Source: CAYXVF01 sp964468125 (GTDB lineage Bacteria > Myxococcota > XYA12-FULL-58-9 > CAYXVF01). From it: 64,000 nucleotides of DNA. The DNA is taken from assembly GCA_964468125.1 (NCBI GenBank), contig CAYXVF010000002.1, forward strand, positions 1 through 64,000, read 5' to 3'. A program made the position numbers and the translations under genes. The stretch's first letter is position 1. Every line of letters starts with the position of its first letter. Shown in pieces: positions 26,732 to 34,385 of this stretch. The notes beneath the pieces are model-generated. The model saw only the letters and a program-made list of their open reading frames with translations, was not told the origin of the DNA and searched no databases.

Positions 26732-27757
26732 GTGACCCCATACTTCGAATCGCTCCCACGAGGACCCGCTCTCGCCTGGCCCGGACGCATGGCGAGCTGG
26801 GTCGACACGGACTACGACCCGCACCTCAGCACGAAGGCAGCGCCCGAAGACCAGTTTGTCCTCGCGACCTACAACGTTCACAACTCCCGGCCGCTCAAGG
26901 GTAAGGACGACGCGCAGCGCGACCGGGCGAAGCTACGCAATCTCCTCGTTGCCGTGCGTGCGATCAACGGGGGCAGGGGACCGGATGTGCTCGCGATGCA
27001 GGAGCTGTCGGCGGACGTCGCGATCGAGCTGCTCGATCACCTCGACCACCAGCATGTCGCCTTCGAGGGTCCGAACGCGATCGGCGTCTCCTTGTTCAGT
27101 CGTTTCCCGTTCGCCTCGCCACCGAAGGCACACTGGGTGAGGGGAACCGAGCGGCCGATCTTGGAAACCACGCTCGATGTCGACGGCGAGCCGGTGGGTG
27201 TTTTTGTCAACCATTGGCCGCAGTCGACGGGAACTGCGGGCCGCTTCCTCGCCTCGGACGTTCTCGTCGACGCGATTCAAATGGCGAAGGCCGCGGGAGT
27301 GGAGAAGATCGCGAGTGTGGGTGACTACAACGCCTCCAATGGGTCTTCGGTCTTTGGCGCGCGGGGGCTTTCAGTTGGGCACTCTCTTGCGGTACCCGCT
27401 CGGCTCTATGACAGCAACGCGGTCTTGGCGGCCTCCCTGGTCGGACGGGACGCTGCAATCGAGCCCATCTCCCAGTCCCTCGTGGTCCATACAATCGGCC
27501 GAAACAAAGAGCTCTTTGCTACGAGTGGTGGCGAGAAGCGGCAGCGGGTGCTCGACCACATTTTTCTGAGTCCGGCTCTGGCCCAGGGGCCGGGGGTGCG
27601 ATGGGTGCAGGGGTCCACGCGAGTCCACCGACCCTATTGGCTCTTGGACGAGCTCGGTAACCCGCTGCACGTCGGTGCCGATCCGGAGAGCGGCGTGAGC
27701 GATCATCTCGCGGTGGTGACCCGACTCCAACGCGGCGACCGAAGCGGCTCTCAATAA
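26732..27757 (+). CDS. Endonuclease/exonuclease/phosphatase-family hydrolase
   Basis: A 341-residue enzyme of the EEP superfamily (metal-dependent phosphodiesterases). Core motifs in order: FVLATYNVHNS, AMQELSAD (metal-binding Glu), VFVNHWPQS (catalytic His), VGDYNAS (Asp-x-Asn) and SDHLAVVTR (final Asp-His). There is no clear signal peptide. Substrate is unknown: nucleic acid, phospholipid and sugar phosphates are all possible in this family. The GTG at 26732 is the likely start. Confidence 0.88.
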   Translation: MTPYFESLPRGPALAWPGRMASWVDTDYDPHLSTKAAPEDQFVLATYNVHNSRPLKGKDDAQRDRAKLRNLLVAVRAINGGRGPDVLAMQELSADVAIELLDHLDHQHVAFEGPNAIGVSLFSRFPFASPPKAHWVRGTERPILETTLDVDGEPVGVFVNHWPQSTGTAGRFLASDVLVDAIQMAKAAGVEKIASVGDYNASNGSSVFGARGLSVGHSLAVPARLYDSNAVLAASLVGRDAAIEPISQSLVVHTIGRNKELFATSGGEKRQRVLDHIFLSPALAQGPGVRWVQGSTRVHRPYWLLDELGNPLHVGADPESGVSDHLAVVTRLQRGDRSGSQ

Positions 27758-27782
27758 ATTGGTTACCCGGCCAGGAGACATG

Positions 27783-27803
27783 GCCTAGGCTATGCTAGGC
27801 TAG
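27783..27803. promoter_or_regulatory. Direct repeat CTAGGCTA before TetR gene
   Basis: The word CTAGGCTA occurs twice, separated by TG, with CTAG ends on both sides, immediately before the TetR start codon at 27808. Position and size suit an autoregulatory operator. The adjacent bases overlap any ribosome site, which would fit repression of translation or transcription. Confidence 0.4.
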
Positions 27804-27807
27804 GTCC

Positions 27808-28395
27808 ATGGCACGTCCGAGCAATCGAGCGGTCCGCCGGCAGGAGATCGTGCTAGCTTTGGAGCGAGTCCTCGCCGGTGGCGGACTCGGAGGGGCGACC
27901 ATCGCGGCGGTGGCCGAAGAGGCGGACCTCGCACCGGTGCTCGCGCACCACCACTTCAAAGACAAAGAGGAGCTCTTTGCCGAGCTCACCGCGTCGCTCT
28001 ATCGGCGTTTCCGTGAGGCCGCTCCACGTCTCGATCTCAGAGCCGGCCTCGATGCAGCATTGCGCATTCGCGGCCCGAAAAGCGTGCGCGCCGCGCGCGC
28101 TTGGGTCGGCCTCTTTGCGGAGGGCCTTCGGAGTGTCACCGTGCGCGGGTCCCTGCGCCGTATCTCGAGTGCCGAGCTTCGGCGCCTCGACGCGGCGTTG
28201 ATGGAGGCAGGTCTCGCCCGCAAGCGAGCGGAACAGGTCGCGGCGGGCCTGCGCGCCTTCGTGCTCGGGTCACTGGTGCTGGGCGCAATCCTGCTGCGTA
28301 CGCGACAGGGCTTTGCGGCGATGATCGCTCAGGAGATGGTCGACGGGTTCATCGATGAAGGTCGAAGTACGACGTCGCCACGACCTGTCCGTTGA
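27808..28395 (+). CDS. TetR-family transcriptional regulator
   Basis: A 195-residue repressor. The N-terminal helix-turn-helix is clear (RRQEIVLALERVLAGGG, then TIAAVAEEADLAPVLAHHHF and KDKEELFAEL). The C-terminal ligand domain is helical with AWVGLFAEGL. It most resembles the BetI-like branch. Directly repeated CTAGGCTA words precede its start. It overlaps the AlkD-like gene tail to tail by 47 bp, so antisense effects are possible. Confidence 0.9.
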   Translation: MARPSNRAVRRQEIVLALERVLAGGGLGGATIAAVAEEADLAPVLAHHHFKDKEELFAELTASLYRRFREAAPRLDLRAGLDAALRIRGPKSVRAARAWVGLFAEGLRSVTVRGSLRRISSAELRRLDAALMEAGLARKRAEQVAAGLRAFVLGSLVLGAILLRTRQGFAAMIAQEMVDGFIDEGRSTTSPRPVR

Positions 28396-29458
28396 CCTGA
28401 ACCTCCACTGCGTGACGGCCCGGGCGTAGCGTTCGAATCGTCGTCGCTCGAAGCGAGTGTTTCTTCTTGAGCTCGGCCGTTCCCTCAAGCGCGACTTCTT
28501 TCCACTTGAAGACCTTGCGGCCGCTCTTGCCGTTTGCGAGCAGGTAGTGGACCGCGTAGTCGACGAGGAGCAGCTGCGCCTCGCTCGAGCGCAAACGCAA
28601 GAGCAACTCGGTGTGTCCCCCGATGCGCGGCTCCTTCGGCGTCAATTCGAGCTCGGCCCCTAGCGCCCTTGGCGGTCCGTAGCCGAGAACCTCGAGGGCT
28701 CGCGGAGCGCCGGCCTTTACCTGGCTGCGCAGCGCGTGTTTCACGAGCCGGCGTCGCTTCTCGGAACCGTTCCGCCACCACTCACCGCAGATGCTCGCGA
28801 CACGCTCCGGGTGGTCTTTGCTGATGTCGTTGAGGTTATTCGCCACTGAACGGCGGACATAGAGCTCGTCGTCGTCCTTCAGGCGCTCGAGGATCGGAAA
28901 GATCGGTGACGGGTCATCGACGAGCTGTTGCAGACGCGCCCCCCACGGGAGTCTCGGGCGGCAGCCCTCGGAGCACCAGCGTCGCACGTGGGGACTCGCG
29001 TCTGCGGTCCAGTATTCGAGCTTCGCGAAGGTCTCTTTTGGGTAGCGCTCGATGAAGGGGCGTACTGCGAACTCGGAGGAAAAGCGCTGGGTTAATGCGT
29101 GCATCGCCCGCATCGACGGCTCGAAGTGCGTGATTCCGTGGTCGGCGATGAGCTGCCCCACGGGCCACTGCAGCCACCCGTCGGTGACCGCCTCGCAGTC
29201 CGGGAGCGGCGGAGGCAGGCTCCTGGTCACGGTGTCGAGCGCCTGCTCTGTGTCGTCTGGGAGAAAGCGGCGCAGCGTGTTTGAGATCTGCCGGACTCGG
29301 TCCATCATCTCGAGGGCCCCTAGCCCCTTGGACGCAGCGCGGACGAATGGGTCGAGCTCGAAGCCCCGATCGACGGATGCGATCTGCTCCCCGAGCGCCT
29401 TCACGGCCGCACGGTCGAACCAGTCTTTGAATGCCTTCTTCTCGTTCTGTGTTGCCAT
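28349..29458 (-). CDS. AlkD-like HEAT-repeat DNA alkylation repair protein
   Basis: A 369-residue all-helical protein. Its centre is HEAT-like repeats (WTADASPHVRRWCSEGCRPR, then LYVRRSVANNLNDISKDHPE), as in AlkD-type DNA glycosylases that flip out 3- and 7-methyl purines. The C-terminal 90 residues form a beta domain (GGHTELLLRLRSS, then RPGRHAVEVQVNG), as seen in some longer family members. I use the Met at 29458; the frame extends to 29587 through the divergent thioesterase gene. It overlaps tetR at the 3' end. Confidence 0.8.
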   Translation of the reverse strand: MATQNEKKAFKDWFDRAAVKALGEQIASVDRGFELDPFVRAASKGLGALEMMDRVRQISNTLRRFLPDDTEQALDTVTRSLPPPLPDCEAVTDGWLQWPVGQLIADHGITHFEPSMRAMHALTQRFSSEFAVRPFIERYPKETFAKLEYWTADASPHVRRWCSEGCRPRLPWGARLQQLVDDPSPIFPILERLKDDDELYVRRSVANNLNDISKDHPERVASICGEWWRNGSEKRRRLVKHALRSQVKAGAPRALEVLGYGPPRALGAELELTPKEPRIGGHTELLLRLRSSEAQLLLVDYAVHYLLANGKSGRKVFKWKEVALEGTAELKKKHSLRATTIRTLRPGRHAVEVQVNGQVVATSYFDLHR

Positions 29459-29481
29459 CACGATGCGATAAGCTCCCGCCC

Positions 29482-30270
29482 ATGATCGACTTGCCTGACG
29501 CGTTCTATCATCTCGACGGAGATCATTTCGTACCGAGTGCTCTGTGCATTGGTCCGTGGGATCCGAGCTTCCAACATGGTGGCCCACCGAGCGGCCTCCT
29601 CGCCCGCGCCGTAGAGCGCTTCGAGGGGGGCGAGGATTTCTTGCTCGCGCGTTTCACGGTCGACATGCTGCGACCGATGCCGCTCGCACCGATGCGCGTG
29701 AAGGTGGAGCCCGTGCGGCAGGGAAAGCTCGTCGAGTGGCTCGAGGCTCGGCTCTACGGTGGGGAGAAGGAGCTGGCACGGGCCAGTGCGGTTCGAATTA
29801 GACGCGAGCCCGTTTCGATCGAACAACCGAACGCCGAGCCCCTTCCACCCCCGAGTCCGCCGGAGGGGATCGCGCCCTTTCAGTTTCCGTTCTTTCCGGT
29901 GGCGGTGGGCTATCACCGGGGCGTTGAAATCCGCTTCGTGGAAGGCGACTGGTCCAAAGGCCCAGCCACCGTCTGGATGAGAACTTTGAGGCCGCTCGTC
30001 CTTGGCGAGAGTGCTTCGGGGATTCAGCGACTCATGGTGGTTGCGGATGCGAGCAACGGCGTTGCGCCAACGATGCCACTCCCCACGTTCACTTTCGTGA
30101 ATCCCGACATGACCGTCTACCTGCATCGTGCCCCTGACGGTGAGTGGCTCGGCCTCGCTGCGCGAAGCGTGCCGGAACCGACCGGTGTGGGCTTGGTGCA
30201 GAGTCAGCTCTTCGACCGGAGCGGCGAGATCGGCCGCTCCGCCCAAAGTTTGCTCATACGCCCGCGCTAG
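29482..30270 (+). CDS. Thioesterase-like (double hotdog) protein
   Basis: A 262-residue protein with the layout of TesB-like acyl-CoA thioesterases: GPWDPSFQHGGPPSGLLARA in the first hotdog domain, TFTFVNPDMTVYLHRAPDGE and SVPEPTGVGLVQSQLFDRSG in the second. The ending SQLFDRSGEIGRSAQSL is characteristic of the PF13622 group. Substrate is unknown. Divergent from the AlkD-like gene with a 23-bp gap. Confidence 0.86.
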   Translation: MIDLPDAFYHLDGDHFVPSALCIGPWDPSFQHGGPPSGLLARAVERFEGGEDFLLARFTVDMLRPMPLAPMRVKVEPVRQGKLVEWLEARLYGGEKELARASAVRIRREPVSIEQPNAEPLPPPSPPEGIAPFQFPFFPVAVGYHRGVEIRFVEGDWSKGPATVWMRTLRPLVLGESASGIQRLMVVADASNGVAPTMPLPTFTFVNPDMTVYLHRAPDGEWLGLAARSVPEPTGVGLVQSQLFDRSGEIGRSAQSLLIRPR

Positions 30271-30650
30271 CGGAGGCGAAAGCCACCCGAATTACCTCGC
30301 GGTGGGCAAAAACAATTACTCGGATCCGTTGGGGACCGGGGCGCCAGGTTCTCGAGCTGCCGGCTCCCTCCCTCCGAAGGGTCCGCTTGATTCTCGAGTT
30401 GGTCGAGGATCTGGCTGCGTTGCTCCGGGGTCAGACGAACAGCCCCACCGTGCGCTTGCTCTTGAATCCGGCGCATCGCATTACGGGCGGCGTTACCGGC
30501 TGCTCGCCCGATGTCACCTGGAACGGATCCGGCCTCTACGCCCGGGTCGTTGCTATCACTCACACCGCTCGGACCGCGGACATGCTCATCTTCCTTGTCG
30601 CTGGGAACACTCGGTAGCGGACGCTGAGTTCCAATGCTTACATCACCCAT
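30267..30650 (-). CDS. Small hypothetical protein (127 aa)
   Basis: Starts with ATG nine bases after AGGAG. The sequence is protein-like in the middle (DIGRAAGNAARNAMRRIQEQ, then RLTPEQRSQILDQLENQ), with disordered ends. No signal peptide and no known family. Its stop overlaps the end of the thioesterase gene by 4 bp. The DNA between it and 30847 is AT-richer than the surroundings and contains nothing else I recognise. Confidence 0.5.
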   Translation of the reverse strand: MGDVSIGTQRPLPSVPSDKEDEHVRGPSGVSDSNDPGVEAGSVPGDIGRAAGNAARNAMRRIQEQAHGGAVRLTPEQRSQILDQLENQADPSEGGSRQLENLAPRSPTDPSNCFCPPRGNSGGFRLR

Positions 30651-30847
30651 CTCTAGAATCTCCTGCTTGTGGTTTTCGACGACGCCTCAACCGCGCCGCT
30701 GCCAGACCTACTTCGAAGATTCGATCTTGGTTGTATGATGAAATGAAAAACGTCATTGAGTGTCGGCTTCTGTGCCAACGTGTCGTCAGTTATCGCCCTG
30801 TGTGGGACAGCGTCATACCAGAGACTGTCGCTCGCGAGCCGCGTGGC

Positions 30848-31972
30848 TCAGAAGCGTGCACCGGTGGGGTAGCCGGTGACCGGATCGATCGGCTCGCGTA
30901 GCTTTTCCCGCCCGTCTGCGCTCGACATGATCAGTGCGTTGCGACGCTGCTCGAGGTCGTCGCCGCCCGCGCTGGCGCGCACCGCAGCCCCCGCCAGTAG
31001 CTCCGATGCGTTCTGCAGGTCGCGCAGGTCCATTTCCTCCGCGGCGATCCCGCGGGGCCCAAAATGATGGTAGTTCTTCACTGGAAGGGCGACGCCGCTC
31101 GAGGAGAGGCCGAAGTTCAGAAAGACCGACGGGAGCAGGGACTCGCCGAGCGCCGCTCCGCGCTGGAAGGCGAACTTCTTACCGCCGATCTGTTCGGCGG
31201 CCCCGAGCAGTACGGCGGTCGCGCGAGGATCGTAGGGACCCTCCGCGTCACCCATGAGGATGGCGGGCCCTTTTCCGCGGGCGATGTCGCCTTCGGGTTG
31301 GCCGGTGACACAAAAGAGGATCGTGTCGCGAGGGAGATGAAAATCTACGGCGACGGCGACTGCGCCGCCCGAGGACGCGTATCGCGCTCGGGTGAAGATC
31401 GCGTAGACGTCGACCGCTTGGCTGCCCTCGGCGAGATCCGCGAGGGTCGCGATCATCGTTGCGGCATTGGCCGCGACGTGCAGCCCCGGTCCCTTGAGGG
31501 TGTTCTCCTTGCGCGAAAACTCGCCGAGCTCAAAGGTGGCGAAGTCGTCGGCCTGGGGGCTGGGCCCCTTGGCGGCGACCTTGAGCGAGGCATTCTCCGT
31601 TCGCTCCTTGCTCCCCTTGCTGCTCGCCACCGTCGCCTTGATCTCGCCTTCTTTCGTCTTGGGGAACAGCAGCTTCGAGGTCTTGAATCCCGCAGCGGGG
31701 ATCGGTCCTTCGGCCACCGTCTGCACGGTCTGCCCCTTCACGCTCGTGACCCGGAGCGCGGGGCGATCGAGGTGGCTGACCAACGCGACCGTGCGACGGG
31801 GCATTCCCTTTCGCAAGCGGGCCACCGTGTTGCCGTAGTTGTCGGTCTCCGTCTGAATCTTGAGCTTGGTCAGCCACTCGTGAACCGCCACAGTCGCTTC
31901 GAGCTCCTGGTAGGGGGCGGTTCGGGTTTGGGAGAGGCTCTTCAGGCCGTCGAGCAGGTCACTCAGCTTCAT
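30848..31972 (-). CDS. M42-like metallopeptidase homologue, metal ligands missing
   Basis: A 374-residue cytosolic protein with the M42/M20 fold outline: VALVSHLDRPALRV near residue 62, a beta-rich insert, then GPGLHVAANAATMIATLADL, and a final NYHHFGPRGIAAEEMDLRDL. Active M42 enzymes have a DxR/G metal Asp at the second site and an EE pair; here these positions read HVAANAATM and FTRARYASSG. The first His-Asp (SHLD) is kept. So it is likely a pseudoenzyme. It is separated from pssA by 21 bp on the same strand. Confidence 0.6.
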   Translation of the reverse strand: MKLSDLLDGLKSLSQTRTAPYQELEATVAVHEWLTKLKIQTETDNYGNTVARLRKGMPRRTVALVSHLDRPALRVTSVKGQTVQTVAEGPIPAAGFKTSKLLFPKTKEGEIKATVASSKGSKERTENASLKVAAKGPSPQADDFATFELGEFSRKENTLKGPGLHVAANAATMIATLADLAEGSQAVDVYAIFTRARYASSGGAVAVAVDFHLPRDTILFCVTGQPEGDIARGKGPAILMGDAEGPYDPRATAVLLGAAEQIGGKKFAFQRGAALGESLLPSVFLNFGLSSSGVALPVKNYHHFGPRGIAAEEMDLRDLQNASELLAGAAVRASAGGDDLEQRRNALIMSSADGREKLREPIDPVTGYPTGARF

Positions 31973-31993
31973 GGTGCGACAGATCCCGTGGTG

Positions 31994-32839
31994 TCAGACG
32001 GAGCTCCCGGCTTCGTCGGCACGCTCTTCATTTCGGCGGCGTCGCCGAAAAAACACGACTTCCTCAATGAGACCGTATGCCACATAGACGGACACGAAAG
32101 ACAGTAGAGCAAAAGAAGGACGGACCCAAAGGGCGAGCACCAAGAAGAGGGCCAGGGTCACCCCGAAGATTGTAAAGGTGAGAGCGCTCGGTTTCACATC
32201 CTTGAAGCTGCGGTAGCGCACGTTGCTGACCATCAGGTAACTGAGTACTGCCACGAGCACGAGGATGTTGAGCTCGCGGGTGACTTCCGTCGAGAACTCC
32301 CGCTGGTGAAACATCACGAGGGAGACGAGCACCATGGCGGCGAGCGGCGTCGGTAGGCCGGTGAAGAAAGCCATGCCACCGCTGCTGCCGTTCGCGGCCA
32401 TGACGTTGAAGCGCGCGAGGCGCAGGGCCGCGCAGGCCACGTAGGCAAAGGCGACCACCGCGCCCATGAGACCCAGGCCGGAGAGCCCCCATTTGTGAAC
32501 GAGCACAGCCGGCGCCACCCCAAACGTCACCATGTCTGCCAAGGAGTCGAGCTGCATCCCGAACTCGCTTTGGGTCTTCGTGAGGCGCGCGACCCGGCCG
32601 TCGGCCATGTCGAAGAAGCCGCCAAAGAAGATCGCCAAGGTCGCGCGGTAGAGCTGTTCCGGGCCCGCCTCCCCGGAGGCGAGGACAATCGCAAAGAAGC
32701 CGCAGAAGACGCTCGAGACCGTGAACAAGTTGGGTAGGACGAACATCGCCCGACGCAGGTTCACCCGGCGTCGCGGTCGTTTGGCGCGTTTGCGCGCGCG
32801 CCTCTCCGGGCCGCGAAGACGCCGCCGCGGCTCGGTCAT
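31994..32839 (-). CDS. pssA: CDP-diacylglycerol--serine O-phosphatidyltransferase
   Basis: A 281-residue membrane enzyme making phosphatidylserine from CDP-diacylglycerol and serine. The CDP-alcohol phosphotransferase signature is present: DMADGRVARL, then FGMQLDSLAD (pattern DGx2ARx8Gx3Dx3D). About seven hydrophobic segments follow. The first 25 residues are strongly basic. The start overlaps the small lipoprotein gene by 4 bp (ATGA). Confidence 0.93.
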   Translation of the reverse strand: MTEPRRRLRGPERRARKRAKRPRRRVNLRRAMFVLPNLFTVSSVFCGFFAIVLASGEAGPEQLYRATLAIFFGGFFDMADGRVARLTKTQSEFGMQLDSLADMVTFGVAPAVLVHKWGLSGLGLMGAVVAFAYVACAALRLARFNVMAANGSSGGMAFFTGLPTPLAAMVLVSLVMFHQREFSTEVTRELNILVLVAVLSYLMVSNVRYRSFKDVKPSALTFTIFGVTLALFLVLALWVRPSFALLSFVSVYVAYGLIEEVVFFRRRRRNEERADEAGSSV

Positions 32840-33126
32840 TCGGCGGAGAGGCCGCAGGCAGCGTAGTCGCCTTGGGCAAGGGCGTCGCAGCTGCAGGTTT
32901 CTTGAAGGCCGCGACAGCGCTCGATGTCTTCGGCCGTGGCCACCCGATCGACCGACCGCTGGTCGAGGCGCTGGAGGCAGGCAGCTTGGGAGCTTTGGGT
33001 CGACTCGCAGCTGCAGATTTGCTCGGACAGATTGATGCAGGCGTCATCGCAGGCGCCGAGGAGCGGTACGGACAGGAGAACCGCGAGGGCCAGGTGTGAT
33101 AGATTCAGCCGCATTCGGCGCCGCAT
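32836..33126 (-). CDS. Small Cys-rich lipoprotein (96 aa)
   Basis: A 96-residue exported protein with signal sequence LALAVLLSVPLLGAC and lipobox LLGAC. The mature part has eight more Cys (CDDACINLSEQICSCESTQ, then CRGLQETCSCDALAQGDY), so it should be disulfide-rich. A Met at 33114 is an alternative start. The frame upstream to 33804 is antisense to the coiled-coil gene and ignored. Coupled to pssA by 4 bp. I do not recognise the family. Confidence 0.7.
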   Translation of the reverse strand: MRRRMRLNLSHLALAVLLSVPLLGACDDACINLSEQICSCESTQSSQAACLQRLDQRSVDRVATAEDIERCRGLQETCSCDALAQGDYAACGLSAE

Positions 33127-33162
33127 ATCCCATCGGTGCCGCAGTGCGCAAGATGGGGCCGC

Positions 33163-34323
33163 ATGCCTAAACACAGCGAAGCGTATGTCCTGACCCTCCT
33201 CGCGGAGGTCGACGAAGCGGTCCCTCGCCTGGAGAAGACCCTGGCGCAAGCCCGCCTTCGGGCGGCGGCGGTGGACGGGGAGCTTTCGAGCCTCTTGCAG
33301 CGCCTCGATGGCGCGCGCCGCGCCCTGAAGGATGTCGAGAGAGCTCGGGCCCGAGCGGTGCAGGACGTGAGCGATGGCAACATGCGGGTCGCCCAGTTGC
33401 ACCAGGAGATCGCCGGGATCCGTCGGCGCTCCGATGACATCAAGACAGAAATGGACCGTGTTGGCCCCGGCGCCATCGCACGGCGCCTCCGGCGGGAGCG
33501 CGCGAAGCTCACGGTTCAGATCCAGGACCGAGAGGCGGAGATCGAAGCGCTCCGAGCTCAGGTCGACGAAGCGCGGGAGATTCTCCAAAGCTCCGAGTCG
33601 AGCATCAACGAGGAGAAGGACCGAGCGCGCATCATCACCCTCGAGCTCGATCAGCTCCAGAACCAGCTTCCCGATCCAAACCAGCTCGCGCGCCTCTTCG
33701 AGAGCCGCATGGGGCGCGCACATTGCGAGCTCGTCCTCGACCAAGACGGAGCGCGCTGGGAAGCGGAGGTGCGTGAGGCTCTCGAGCTCGTCTTCGAGCT
33801 TCACCGCGACCTTCGGATGGGCAAGTACCGCCTAGACAAGAACAGCGAGCTCATCGGTGGCCGCTCAATGGCATCGGCGGAGGCCATCTACGCCCTCGTG
33901 GCGATCGATGAGCCCGAGCGGGCCTTGGAGCTCTTCGACCTCGTGACCGATCCGAGCCTCTACTTTCACCAGATCGACAACGTGTTTCGGATCTGGTGCC
34001 TAGGGCACTTCATTCGCGGCGAACGACAACGGCTGCTCGAGTTGCTACGTACGCACCAATTCGACGAGGGAATCCGTGGGGGATACGTGCAAGCGTTCAT
34101 CGGACTCGCCACGAAGGACGAGGATGCGGTCGGAAAAGGGATGGCTCGCATCGTGCGGCACGAATGGGACGCCTGGGCGGACCCTTCCCTCGTGCGCGCC
34201 GCGGGAGCGGTCAATGTCGGGGCGATCGCGCTCTGCAAGCTCGCCCTGGGACGGGGGATGCGCATCCCTAGGCCCGGTCCCACCGTGCCACGGGCCTTGT
34301 TCCAAAAGCGTCTGAGCGCCTGA
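33163..34323 (+). CDS. Coiled-coil protein, unknown
   Basis: A 386-residue protein. Residues 1-175 are coiled coil (heptads such as LLQRLDGARRALKDVERARA and REAEIEALRAQVDEAREIL). The second half is helical, TPR-like (AEAIYALVAIDEPERALELF, then VRAAGAVNVGAIALCKLALG). No signal peptide. It is divergent from the small lipoprotein. I do not recognise the family; a scaffold role is a guess. Confidence 0.65.
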   Translation: MPKHSEAYVLTLLAEVDEAVPRLEKTLAQARLRAAAVDGELSSLLQRLDGARRALKDVERARARAVQDVSDGNMRVAQLHQEIAGIRRRSDDIKTEMDRVGPGAIARRLRRERAKLTVQIQDREAEIEALRAQVDEAREILQSSESSINEEKDRARIITLELDQLQNQLPDPNQLARLFESRMGRAHCELVLDQDGARWEAEVREALELVFELHRDLRMGKYRLDKNSELIGGRSMASAEAIYALVAIDEPERALELFDLVTDPSLYFHQIDNVFRIWCLGHFIRGERQRLLELLRTHQFDEGIRGGYVQAFIGLATKDEDAVGKGMARIVRHEWDAWADPSLVRAAGAVNVGAIALCKLALGRGMRIPRPGPTVPRALFQKRLSA

Positions 34324-34385
34324 CACGCCGCGGCTGCCTCCGCTGCGCGCTTGCGTTTGCCGGCTCCTGGTCGCATTTCAATGGC

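Noticed and set aside
32836..33804. 322-codon minus frame
   Set aside because: Only the last 96 codons (small lipoprotein) have protein-like features; the rest is antisense to the coiled-coil gene.
34324..34385. Possible cobalamin riboswitch before the B12-dependent reductase
   Set aside because: The gap is only 62 bp and no B12-box-like sequence is visible.
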